Source: Acropora yongei (taxonomy: Eukaryota > Cnidaria > Anthozoa > Scleractinia > Acroporidae). From it: 11,802 bases of DNA. A program made the translations under genes and the position numbers. Below the pieces are notes generated by a model. It was not told the DNA's origin. It saw only the letters and a list, made by a program, of their open reading frames with translations, and did not search any database. Location: contig BLFN01000358.1 in the NCBI GenBank assembly GCA_014634225.1, positions 71,536-83,337 of the forward strand, in the 5' to 3' direction. This document shows positions 1 through 8,563 of this stretch, piece after piece; within the stretch, counting starts at the first letter, position 1; each line of letters starts with the position of its first letter.

Positions 1-297
1 TTTTTCAATATGAATCACATTTTAGCATAAAGGTTTGTATGGAAACGCCATGTTTGTGCATGGCGGCCGTAAAGTAACAAACATCTGGCACTGAGTTTTG
101 CTATTGAGGCGAAAAATTATCGCTCCAGAGATCTGACACATTGAAATAAATGCTTCCTGTAGTGCAAGCAGTGTTAAGTTAGCAAAACGTCCCAAGACCT
201 CAGAAGGAAAGGTAATATCTAATTTTGGAATATAATTACGTCACATGAAAACCAAGACTCACTGACCCCACGTCAAACTACTGAGGTACAATTCTTT

Positions 298-381
298 GAG
301 AACAAAAACTGAACGTCCACCCAGCTTCTGTTGCAAAGCCATATTTCATTCAGTTTCCTTTGCACTGAACAATTGCGCAAA
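298..381 (+). repeat. Diverged 1.2-kb-period direct repeat, copy 1 (left arm)
   Basis: This stretch matches 1507-1595 in the same orientation. Both open with gagaac, share a core aagccatatttcattcagtt followed by tcctt, and end near gaacaattgcgcaaa or gaacaatttcgcaaa. The copies differ by many substitutions, so the duplication is much older than the inversion. The mirror copy is at 6499-6597. Confidence 0.75.
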
Positions 382-702
382 ATAAATTGAAAGTAGTCGA
401 GTAGAAATTAATTCAAGAGGCTGACTTAGCTCGAGTTACTCTTCTTTTGTCCAGGTGTTACGTTGAACTGTTGCAACTAAAGTTTGTCCAAATATCACCC
501 TAAATGAATTCTACTGCATCACTAAACCGTCAACATTCCTCGAGTACAAGATAATAACAGCATCGTTTTCAAAATCTCGATATAGTTAATTAAAAATTCA
601 AAGACATCATTAAATATACTTTTACGTTTTATTCGTAAGAGATCAACAACAACTTTAAGTTTGCAAAACATGTTTCGATCGATCATCGATCATCGTCAGT
701 TG

Positions 703-709
703 AAAGTGG

Positions 710-774
<65 letters not shown>
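703..774 (+). promoter_or_regulatory. tRNA-like SINE head with RNA polymerase III boxes
   Basis: Box A is tagctcagttgg (710-721) and box B is ggttcgaatcc (755-765), the internal promoter of tRNA genes and tRNA-derived SINEs. Folded as a tRNA, the D arm (gctc/gagc), anticodon arm (ctgca/cgcag) and T arm (atggg/cccgt) pair. The anticodon loop would read GGC, as in alanine tRNA, but the usual T before the anticodon is C. The acceptor stem barely pairs. This is therefore a SINE head and not a working tRNA gene. A T-run at 782-787 could act as a pol III stop. Confidence 0.75.
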
Positions 775-776
<2 letters not shown>

Positions 777-804
777 GTGAGTTTTTTAGGATCACGAGAC
801 AATC

Positions 805-842
<38 letters not shown>

Positions 843-920
843 CTTGATTTCAAACACCGCAGTTCGTATAACACTTCTTTCATACGACATTCCTTTCACG
901 GGAAAACATGAGCTTAGCAA

Positions 921-942
<22 letters not shown>

Positions 943-958
<16 letters not shown>

Positions 959-1012
959 GGGTTAGAGGCCTGCACCGGCATCGCAGAGGTCATGGGTTCT
1001 GCTTTTATCCCG
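943..1012 (+). mobile_element. Second SINE head, box B disrupted
   Basis: The sequence from cttcatagctcagtgggtta through gcaccggcatcgcagaggtc repeats the first head at +240 bp. Box A (950-961) is intact. Box B is broken: gggttc (994-999) is followed by tgcttttat and then cccg, where the first copy has gggttc-gaat-cccg. The intruding bases resemble the flanking target (tgctttta), suggesting a mistake during insertion or later patching. The copy ends at the 3' target duplication. Confidence 0.65.
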
Positions 1013-1506
1013 ACTTTTAGGTTTTCCAGAGATAATTGAGAGGTTTAAATATTTTGCAGTATTTAAATCGGAACATGGTAAGATCAACTGGTCAACTGAT
1101 CAACTGATGAGGCTCATGTTACGGCAAAACTAGTTTTGGGAGATTAAAGACCCAGTATTCGAGCACCTCTGTTGTTGTTTTGGTTTTCACGGGAGCGAGG
1201 CGTCTATTGTTACTGAGCTCTATTCGGGCTGCAAACAAAAGCCTCATAGTTTTCAACATCACAAAAATGGCCGCCAATAAGATCGCAGCGTGTAATGCGC
1301 TATACTGGGTCACTGAAAGTGTGTTGGAAATAGTTTAGAATTTCATTTTTCTTTCAAGCGCAAACGAGGTTCTTTGCTTCGGTGAATTCAGAAGATACCA
1401 TTCAGATCGCAAATACGCAATACTAGGAGGGCAGATTATTATTCAAATTTGATTACTTAACTCCCGTGAATAAGTGTTGAACACAAGATCCAAGGCACAA
1501 GACTTG

Positions 1507-1595
1507 GAGAACAGAAAGTGAAAATTCAGCGAATTTCTATTACAAAGGAAAGCCATATTTCATTCAGTTTCCTTTACACCGAACAATTTCGCAAA
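1507..1595 (+). repeat. Diverged 1.2-kb-period direct repeat, copy 2 (left arm)
   Basis: This is the partner of 298-381, with the mirror copy at 5684-5772. Similarity probably extends further at lower level: tgttgcaactaaagtttg near 470-487 resembles tgttgcaaataaagttt near 1868-1884. The arms therefore consist of an older repeat that had duplicated before the large inversion formed. Confidence 0.7.
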
Positions 1596-1768
1596 TTCAA
1601 GGTCAAAGGCTCGATGGAGTTAACCCAGCTGTAAAATCGGGCGTTTTTTCGGCGGTTAAAAAAAGAACGCTTGACGAATGGTTACTCATTAGTTAAATCT
1701 TCTTTTGTCAGCGTACATACACCATCATTGGGAGGAGATTATAGTCGGCAGTGCGTGCCTTTTATTCG

Positions 1769-1802
1769 TTTTTTTTTTTTTTTTTTTTTTNNNNNNNNNN
1801 NN
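1769..1802. other. T-run followed by a 12-base assembly gap
   Basis: Twenty-two T residues (1769-1790) run into 12 Ns (1791-1802). At the same place the right arm (around 5470-5508) has a shorter A-run of 11 and about 26 readable bases before the shared gagaaac. The true gap is therefore probably longer than 12 bases. It looks like a sequencing stall at a homopolymer. Confidence 0.9.
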
Positions 1803-2282
1803 GAGAAACAACGCTATGATAATATCATATGATTTATCAGTGTAATCTTCAAACTAGATTATTGAGCTGTTGCAAATAAAGTTTTTTTTTTTCCAAACCC
1901 GTCCCGTGATAGTGCTTGTAGGGACCTGTGAGACGGAGCATGAAAATGGGATTTACCTTTAAAGTTGTCATCTAACGTGGCACTAAATCTCTCTACTGAG
2001 CCTGGTATTCTTCTGCGGACCTGCTTATCGTGTTTATTTGAGCTTTAGATTTTGTGGATAAAGTCCCTGAGACGTACTATTTCTGTGATATTATTTATTG
2101 TAAATATGTGCATGATCCTTGCAGCAATGTTGTAGTCAAATATATCTCAGCTTTCGGTTGATTTAACATTCCCTGTTTTCGCAGTATCAGTGTTATCTTC
2201 AGGACTTCAACGTGGTTTGAATTTCAGTCCCAGCTCTTAAAGAAAACCACGTAATACTTATTAAGTATGTGTCAACAGGGTT

Positions 2283-2660
2283 AGAAACACTGAAGTGGAA
2301 GCTGCATGATACGTAAAACTTCCTTCAAAACAATTTCCTTTGTTCTCTAAGTAGATGATTTAGGCATGGGTGCTTTTCAAAATGGCCTGTAGTGTTTAAT
2401 TACCGGCAAAACTAAAGGATGTCAGAATAGGAAGTACTTAGTCCTTTTGCAAGGTGATGTGAAAGAATCCCACGTACGTGATACCCAGTAAAAAACTGGC
2501 GACAGAAACACTCAAGTGTTAAGTGGAAGCTGATCATTGAAATGTCCTCGAAAACAATTTATTTTGTCCCATTAGAGGAGGATGTAGGCATGGGTTATTT
2601 TTATAGAGGACTCTTAGTTTTTGATTACCCCAACAAAGAACATCTGAAAACAAAATTTGC
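2283..2660 (+). repeat. Two diverged ~221-bp tandem units in the inner left arm
   Basis: The first unit (from 2283) and the second (from 2504) both begin agaaacact. They continue through aagtggaagctg, a shared aaaacaattt, taggcatgggt and a more weakly similar stretch around attacc. Similarity also reaches upstream, where ccacgtaatac near 2250 resembles ccacgtacgtgatac near 2470. The second unit contains a perfect 10-bp palindrome cacgtacgtg (2471-2480) at its start. No coding role is apparent. Confidence 0.7.
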
Positions 2661-3446
2661 TTTAATTCTGCATTAAGCTCCTGGCATCGATTTAAATGAA
2701 GTATGTGAAGTATGTGTACCCAATGGACACGATAAAACCACGTTTGTTTTGAAAGAAGCTTCAGCATCCCTCTCCAGTCAAGTGTTGTGCCTACTGTACA
2801 ATGTTTTGTAGAAGAATAAAGGATATGGCGAAAACTGGAAATATATTTCATGAGAGCTCAGTACTATTGAGCTCTTCAACTTCTGAAGAAAGCTCACACA
2901 TAGCGGAAATTCACGGGCATGTCGAATATAATCGCACTCTTCATGCATTTCGAATTTTTCAATTCTTTTTAAGTGACACTTTTCGATTTGACTTGTAGAG
3001 TTTTCGTGCCAGATGAGTTTCGAAGTTTGAAAAATTAGCGAATGGACGCCATCTAGGACAGTCGACAACAAATGCGGTTTACAGTGAATCAGTGGGATGT
3101 CGCGTTCAAAGGTTTCTTGAATCATTTCACTGACCAAAAGTATAAAACTAATTTCTGTTTGAAAGCAACTGAGGAACAAAATTAAAGACAGCTCAACAAA
3201 AGCTAAAAAAACGAACCGGCCCTAGACAACGTCACGGTAATTTGGACGGATGAGGCCCAGTTTTTCTTAATATGTTTTTGACGACTTCAAACCCAAATTG
3301 TTCTTATTTTTTATACACTGTATAAGACACGTTCCAATTTAGGTGTATGTCACTGCATGCGCAACATGCGCAACATTAGTTATTTTCTTCATTAGCAAGT
3401 TGAGCCGTTTCTTTTCGAAGGGGCGTATTATGTTGCCTTTTTGGTT

Positions 3447-3564
3447 CTTCTGAATAAAGCTCATATATTGTGGAAATTCAACATGCGTTCTCAAACACAT
3501 CATACAATAAACTAATACCCCTGGTGAGGAACTTATTCGAATCCAATGTTTTTGATTGGTGCTC
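3447..3564 (+). repeat. Third, diverged copy of the arm's inner edge
   Basis: The stretch cttctgaataaagctc…ggaaattcaacatgcgttct…ctaata…gaggaacttatt…gattggtg is the complement of 4268-4385 with scattered differences. Its first ~34 bases also match 2880-2913 of the left arm in the same orientation. It continues past the point where the left arm stops, so it preserves the flank that the left arm has lost. A second, smaller inverted pair is thus nested in the large one. Confidence 0.8.
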
Positions 3565-3796
3565 CGGATCCATTCAAGTGCAACCGAATTCAAATAATCG
3601 AACGTTGGCGCTTTAGTTCGGTTGGTAATGTCGATGCTTTGTTCGTGCTGTAGACATTGTCAAGCAGGTTTTTCACAGTGCTAAAGAACCTTCTAACCTT
3701 TAATATAAGCTTGTGTAAGCTTATTTAGAAGAAAAATGAAATCATTGAAAGTTTGTGCATGTACATTTCCAGGCTTATGTTTGATTTCAGAAAATG

Positions 3797-3816
3797 TCTC
3801 TCTCTTTCTCTCTCAA
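3797..3816. repeat. CT-rich microsatellite
   Basis: A short (tc)n tract, tgtctctctctttctctctc, interrupted by ttt. It is too short and imperfect to suggest more than slippage. Confidence 0.7.
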
Positions 3817-4015
3817 AACCAAACTGACTGTTTTTCTCATGTTGCGAAAAATGAACCATGAAAACGCTGAGTCTTCGGTGACAATTTGTTGCTATTTGCT
3901 GAAAGCGTTTTTAACAAAACCTTCCTGAAAAACATTTTAACAAAACAAAAATATTGGGTGCCCTTGGGTACACCTAAAGACGTGTAAACTTTACATTCCA
4001 TATCAATCACAAACA

Positions 4016-4150
4016 AGTGGCGAAGCCATGCAAGACCGTTGCACCGGTATCGCGAGGTCACGGGTTCAATCCAGGTTGAAGTCCTGATTTTTTTTTCAGG
4101 TTTCTTTACGCAATTGCATATAATTCCGTTCAAAACTGCAAGTATCAGTC
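4016..4150 (+). mobile_element. Decayed tRNA-derived SINE fragment
   Basis: The stretch ttgcaccggtatcgcgaggt, then cacgggttcaatcc (box B about 4063-4073), ttgaagtcctga, a T-run, and tttctttacgcaattgcata matches the head and start of body of the same broad coral SINE type as the left-arm insertion, but of a different subfamily. Box A is hardly recognisable (gaagccatgcaagaccg). The copy ends near aaaactgcaagtatcag, without the later body segment. No clear target duplication was seen. Confidence 0.7.
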
Positions 4151-4267
4151 TTCCGGCCTCGATTCGATTATATTTGACTGTCTAAAGTCGCTGGACATCG
4201 TGCTGAGATTGGTGGCAAATTGCGCTCTGATGTCAGCGGGATCCTGAGGTCACTATATGTGATTGCT

Positions 4268-4385
4268 AAGAACACCAATCACGCGATTGAATTCTAGTAA
4301 GTTCCTCACTAGTGTATTAGATTATTCTAAAATGTTTTTGAGAACGCATGTTGAATTTCCGCTATGTGTGAGCTTTCTTCAGAAG
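4268..4385 (-). repeat. Right-arm inner edge paired with 3447-3564
   Basis: About 118 bp are inverted relative to 3447-3564. The part from 4352 onward also belongs to the main right arm. The part before 4352 has no partner in the main left arm. Translated fragments share LRTHVEFP, but the frames are short and interrupted, so this is DNA repeat similarity and not evidence of a gene. Confidence 0.75.
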
Positions 4386-6910
4386 TTGAAGAGCTCAATA
4401 GTACTGAGCTCTCATGAAATATATTTCCAGTTTTCGCCATATCCTTTATTCTTCTACAAAACATTGTACAGTGGGCACAACTCTTGACTGGAGAGGGATG
4501 CTGAAGCTTCTTTCAAAACAAACGTGGTTTTATCGTGTCCATTGGGTACACATACTTCACATACTTCATTTAAATCGATGCCAGGAGCTTAATGCAGAAT
4601 TAAAGCAAATTTTGTTTTCAGATGTTCTTTGTTGGGGTAATCAAAAACTAAGAGTCCTCTATAAAAATAACCCATGCCTACATCCTCCTCTAATGGGACA
4701 AAATAAATTGTTTTCGAGGACATTTCAATGATCAGCTTCCACTTAACACTTGAGTGTTTCTGTCGCCAGTTTTTTACTGGGTATCACGTACGTGGGATTC
4801 TTTCACATCACCTTGCAAAAGGACTAATTACTTCCTATTCTGACATCCTTTAGTTTTGCCGGTAATTAAACACTACAGGCCATTTTGAAAAGCACCCATG
4901 CCTAAATCATCTACTTAGAGAACAAAGGAAATTGTTTTGAAGGAAGTTTTACGTATCATGCAGCTTCCACTTCAGTGTTTCTAACCCGGTTGGCACATAC
5001 TTGTTAAGTATTACGTGGTTTTCTTTAAGAGCTGGGACTGAAATTCAAACCACGTTGAAGTCCTGAAGATAACACTGATACTGCGAAAACAGGGAATGTT
5101 AAATCAACCGAAAGCTGAGATATATTTGACTACAACATTGCTGCAAGGATCATGCACATATTTGCAATAAATAACATCACAGAAATAGTACGTCTCAGGG
5201 ACTTTATCCACAAAATCTAAAGCTCAAATAAACGCGATAAGCAGGTCCGCAGAAGAATACCAGGCTCAGTAGAGAGATTTAGTGCTACGTTAGATGACCA
5301 CTTTAAAGGTAAATCTCATTTTCATGCTCCGACTCGCAGGTCTAAATCCCTACAAGCACTATCACGGGACGGGTTTAGAAAAAAAAACTTTATTTGCAAC
5401 AGCTCAATAATCTAGTTTGAAGATTACACTGATAAATCATATGATATTATCATAGCGTTCATGTTTCTCTTATTGACATTGATTTGTATTTGAATCAAAA
5501 AAAAAAAGAACGAATAAAAGGCACGCACTGCCGACTATAATCTCCTCCCAATGATGGTGTATGTACGCAGACAAAGGAAGAGTTAACTAATGAGTAACCA
5601 TACGTCAGGCGTTCTTTTTTTAACCGCCGAAAAAACGCTTGATTTCACAGCTAGGTTAACTCCAGCAAACCTTTGACCTTGAATTTGCGCAATTGTTCGG
5701 TGTAAAATAAACTGAATGAAATATGGCTTTCCTTTGCAACAGAAATTCGCTGAATTTTCACTTTCTGTTCTCCAAGTCTTGTGCCTTGGAGTATTCAACA
5801 CTTATTCACGGGAGTTAAGTAATCAAATTTGAATAATAATCTGCCCTACTAGTATTGCGTATTTGCGATCTGAATGGTATCTTCTGAATTCACCGAAGCA
5901 AAGAACCTCGTTTGCGCTTAAAAGAAAAATGAAATTCTAAACCACTTCCAACACACTTTTAATGACCCAGTATAGCGCATTACACGCTGCGATCTTCTTG
6001 GCGGCCATTTTTGTGATGTTGAAAATTATGAGGCTTTTGTTTGCGGTCCGAATAGAGCTCAGTAACAATAGACGCCTCGCTCCCGTGAAAACCAAAACAA
6101 CAACAGAGGTGCTCGAATACTGGATCTTTAATCTCCCAAAACTAGTTTTGCAGTAACATGAGCCTCATCACTTGATCAGTTGACCAGTTGATCTGACCAT
6201 GTTCCGATTTAAATACTGCAAAATATTTAAACCTCTCAATTATCTCTGGAAAACCTAAAAGCATAATTAACGATGTCTTTGAATTTTTAATTAACTATAT
6301 CGAGATTTTGAAAACAATACTGTTATTATCTTGTACTCGAGGAATGTTGACGGTTTAGTGATGCAGTAGAATTCATTTAGGGTGATATTTGGACAAACTT
6401 TAGTTGCAACAGTTCAACGTAACACCTAGACAAAAGAAGAGTAACTCGAGCTAAGTCAGCCTCTTGAATTAGTTCCTAGTCGACTACTTTCAATTTAATT
6501 TGCGCAATTGTTCAGTGCAATGCAAAGTAATCTGAATGAAATATGGCTTTGCAACAGAAGCTCGGTGGACGTTCAGTTTTTGTTCTCAAAGAATTGTACC
6601 TCAGTAGTTTGACGTGGGGTCAGTCAGGCTTGGTTTTCATGTGACGTAATTATATTCCAAAATTAGATATTACCTTTCCTTCTGAGGTCTTAGTTTCATC
6701 AGATAAAAGACCCTATAGGGACGTTTTGCTAACTTAACAGTGCTTGCACTACAGGAAGCATTTATTTCAATGTGTCAGATCTCTAGAGCAATGATTTTTC
6801 GCCTCAGTAGCAAAACTCAGTGCCAGATGTTTGTTACTTTACGGCCGCCATGCACAAACCTGGCGTTTCCACACAAACCTTTATGCTAAAATGTGATTCA
6901 TATTGAAAAA
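4352..6910 (-). repeat. Right arm of the giant inverted repeat
   Basis: This is the inverted partner of 1-2913. Pairing stops exactly at the window's first base on the other side, so the visible outer end (…tattgaaaaa, 6901-6910) may or may not be the true terminus. The arm lacks the SINE found in the left arm and shows a single uninterrupted site for it at 6250-6262. It has about 26 bases at 6692-6717 that are missing between positions 193 and 194 of the left arm. It also has readable sequence where the left arm has Ns. Substitutions are spread over the outer part and nearly absent from about 4352 to 4984. Confidence 0.95.
4605..4982 (-). repeat. Mirror of the 221-bp tandem units in the right arm
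   Basis: The complement of agaaacact occurs at 4753-4761 and 4974-4982, again 221 bp apart. This part is almost base-identical to its partner in the left arm, unlike the more distal arm sequence. The cacgtacgtg palindrome recurs at 4785-4794. Confidence 0.7.
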
Positions 6911-7500
6911 CACCAAATAACTTCGTCTCTACACAATTCCTGTAGAAAGAGCTCTTCTTAAATCTGTTCGTTTGTCAGGTATGAATGTGACATCGACTAT
7001 TCCTCGCATGTTGTGATCAAGATTATTATTGATCTCTACTGACTATTTAGGACTGTTTTCGATCAAAACGTGTCTCTTAACTAGCGAGTCATAGTGCCTC
7101 GCGATAGGTGACATGCGGGAGGATAATTTCATAGCACGCCTCTATAAACCCTCTACGAAGCTTTCAAGCTAACATCTCTTTATAACAAAATTATTGATAC
7201 AGGCTCAAAGGTTTTTTTACATCTTTTTTCATGGCTTTATTCCTTGTATGTGACAAATATCTGGTAGGAGGATAACTGAATTCACGATACATCGGCAAAC
7301 AAGATTTCCAAGCATTCTAGTAATCAAATCCCAAATCGGTGAAATCCTAATCGCGTTTGGTGTAAGGAGAGCGTTAATGGACAGTTTAAGAATGAAACTG
7401 TTGACTAATATCATCTAAACTCAGAGTCACATGGTGGTTTTTCCATAGTATACGTTCATTGCGAGCGAAAATGGTACCTTAGTGGTTTTCAATGGCCCTA
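6911..7500. other. Right flank of the inverted repeat, no gene seen
   Basis: AT-rich sequence with stops in all frames and no recognisable protein, RNA or repeat. The base pairing with the left arm cannot be followed past 6910 because the left partner would lie outside the window. Confidence 0.6.
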
Positions 7501-7532
7501 CTATCGAGAGGACACTAATGTTGCAAAAAAGG

Positions 7533-7700
7533 TGGATGTTAACTCAACCAAAAAACTATTTAACCGACTAACAGCATTGTTGCAATGATAACCTATTTTT
7601 ACGTAATAAGTAATACAACAGATAATGTACTACCCAACAGCTTTTATTTGATACACCACGGGATTCCTTCCATAAACGTTTTGTCGTAATAAACAGCTGC
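7533..7700 (+). repeat. Decayed dispersed repeat, relative of inner-arm sequence
   Basis: The stretch ggatgttaactcaacc…taacagcattgttgcaatga…acccaacagctttt…gggattccttc resembles arm sequence near 5095-5215 (gggaatgttaaatcaacc…acaacattgctgcaaggatc) and the later copy at 8180-8290. It is diverged and has no coding capacity. Confidence 0.6.
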
Positions 7701-7875
7701 ACGCGCAGGAACATTTTGCTCTGTATAGTCAGAAGAAAGCTACAGTGCAGCACCTAAAAATATATTTAACGATGTGTTTGATTTGCAGTGTGTAAATAAA
7801 GAAAGAAACGAAGGAAAAAAGGGAAAGCCACGCGCCTAGTCTTGCGTAATTGTGATTTGAAAGCTGTGAAATACA

Positions 7876-7906
7876 TAGGGAATGTTAACTCAACCCAAGG
7901 TTAATA
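7876..7906 (+). repeat. Short fragment of the same dispersed repeat
   Basis: The stretch agggaatgttaactcaaccc repeats the opening of 7533-7560 and of the arm near 5095 (gggaatgttaaatcaacc). Only this short block is shared, so it may be a truncated copy or a rearranged piece of the neighbouring ones. Confidence 0.5.
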
Positions 7907-8179
7907 GAGGAGACCAAAAACCGCGCAATTGCGACCTGGCATTGTTTACTGAGGAACAGACTAGTCAAACTTGAATCAAGCACTCTAAATGATAGATATC
8001 TACAGAAAATATCGTTCGAATGTTGCATCACTATTCGCTAGAAGCTTTCGATTGCAGCAGAATCGGTGTGCACAGTCAGACCCGGGAGACCAAGTCAAAA
8101 CCACAACAAAGACATACCTCTTTGAAGTTTGCCGCGTTTCCTAATCAGTCTCGTGTACTAATATGCCCAACAGAAAAAA

Positions 8180-8290
8180 TATATGTTTAACTAACAACAT
8201 CGTTGCAATGATCACACATTTGCAATAAATATCACAGACGAGATATAACCTCACAGCTTTTGATACACGGCCGGATTCCCTCTTTAACAG
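8180..8290 (+). repeat. Decayed dispersed repeat, second flanking copy
   Basis: The stretch taacaacatcgttgcaatga, then tcacacatttgcaataaatatcacag and cacagcttttgatacac…ggattccctc, matches 7568-7700. It also matches the arm near 5128-5185, which has atatttgcaataaataacatcacag. It is somewhat closer to the arm version than 7533-7700 is. Confidence 0.6.
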
Positions 8291-8380
8291 TTTCAATTCA
8301 AGTATATTAATACAAAAACTAGGAAAGCCTCTAAACAGGAGTCTACTACCTAATTAAAAGAGGTTATCTATAACATAAGT

Positions 8381-8563
8381 CTAAACACAAGTATAAGAAA
8401 AGATGTCTATAGAAATTGATCGGAATGAAACAGAATGGTTTTTATGATATTGTTTAAAAGTATTCATAGCGTCAGATTTCCTTAAATGTAATGGTAAATC
8501 ATTCCAAAGCCAATTTAGTATGGGAGCATCTGTATTTCCGTGGGCATTTTTTGCTGAAAGCAA
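8381..8563 (-). pseudogene. Possible tail of a LINE reverse transcriptase frame
   Basis: The minus-strand frame contains LWNDLPLHLRKSDAMNTFKQ, which fits the pattern common near the C-terminus of many non-LTR retrotransposon proteins (xWNxLPxxIRxsxsxxxFKxxL). No reverse transcriptase catalytic motif (such as FADD) is present upstream in the minus direction, and frames there are broken. If real, it is a heavily 5'-truncated and decayed copy. No poly(A) tail or target duplication was recognised. The call rests on one short motif, so it could be chance. Confidence 0.4.

Larger units (their letters stand above)
631..1012 (+). mobile_element. Two-headed tRNA-derived SINE insertion
   Basis: The insertion lies between near-identical 13-mers, acttttacgtttt (618-630) and acttttaggtttt (1013-1025), which fit a target-site duplication. 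The right arm has one intact copy of the site (complement of 6250-6262), so the insertion happened after the arms existed. Inside are about 70 bp of leader, a tRNA-like head with good A and B boxes, a roughly 170-bp body containing gcgaggatcat and cttcacttgatttca, and a second, damaged tRNA-like head. The heads are 240 bp apart. From memory, this head-body-head arrangement matches SINE-type repeats that are very abundant in stony corals. The exact 5' limit of the SINE within 631-702 is uncertain. Confidence 0.8.
1..2913 (+). repeat. Left arm of a giant inverted repeat
   Basis: This stretch is the reverse complement of 4352-6910. The outermost bases (tttttcaatatgaatcacat at 1-20) match the complement of 6891-6910, and the innermost bases (gcggaaattca, 2903-2913) match the complement of 4352-4362. 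By eye, 1-180 has 7 substitutions, 1119-1313 has 6, and 2281-2913 has 3. The arm is about 350 bp longer than its partner, mainly because of a SINE insertion near 631-1012. It begins at the window edge, so its true outer end is unknown and could lie further left. No open frame in it shows coding constraint. It could be a long-terminal-inverted-repeat element, a fold-back element, or an inverted segmental duplication of repeat-rich DNA. Confidence 0.95.
2914..4351. other. Spacer between the inverted arms
   Basis: This is 1.44 kb of mostly unique AT-rich sequence. It holds a third partial copy of the arm's inner edge (3447-3564), a CT-rich simple repeat near 3797-3816, a short tandem catgcgcaa x2 near 3355-3373, a decayed SINE (about 4016-4150), and the inward continuation of the right arm (4268-4351). 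Open frames here are short and cross repeat boundaries, so I call no gene. Confidence 0.85.

Noticed and set aside
703..774. A functional alanine-type tRNA gene
   Set aside because: The acceptor stem does not pair, the base before the anticodon is C instead of T, and the unit is followed by a SINE body and a second head.
1119..1313. 64-codon frame (minus strand) also found in the right arm at 5962-6156 (plus)
   Set aside because: The two versions differ at 6 bases and 5 of these change the amino acid, so there is no sign of selection on the protein. Conservation is explained by the inverted repeat.
2534..2851. Identical 105-residue frames at 2534-2851 (minus) and 4414-4731 (plus)
   Set aside because: The DNA of the inner arms is itself almost identical, so protein identity adds nothing. 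The sequence has no recognisable domain and overlaps tandem repeat units.
2778..3179. 133-residue minus-strand frame crossing the arm edge
   Set aside because: It runs from repeat sequence into unrelated spacer sequence and matches no family; the shared part is the repeat itself.
3837..4133. 98-residue minus-strand frame in the spacer
   Set aside because: A large part is the antisense translation of the decayed SINE, a typical spurious frame.
1..6910. Palindrome as a pure read fold-back artefact
   Set aside because: Such artefacts give identical arms. Here there are several percent differences, separate indels, and an insertion with its own target duplication in one arm. A haplotype misjoin is not fully excluded.
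7229..7753. Two 61-residue minus-strand frames
   Set aside because: No motif or context; the second overlaps a decayed repeat.
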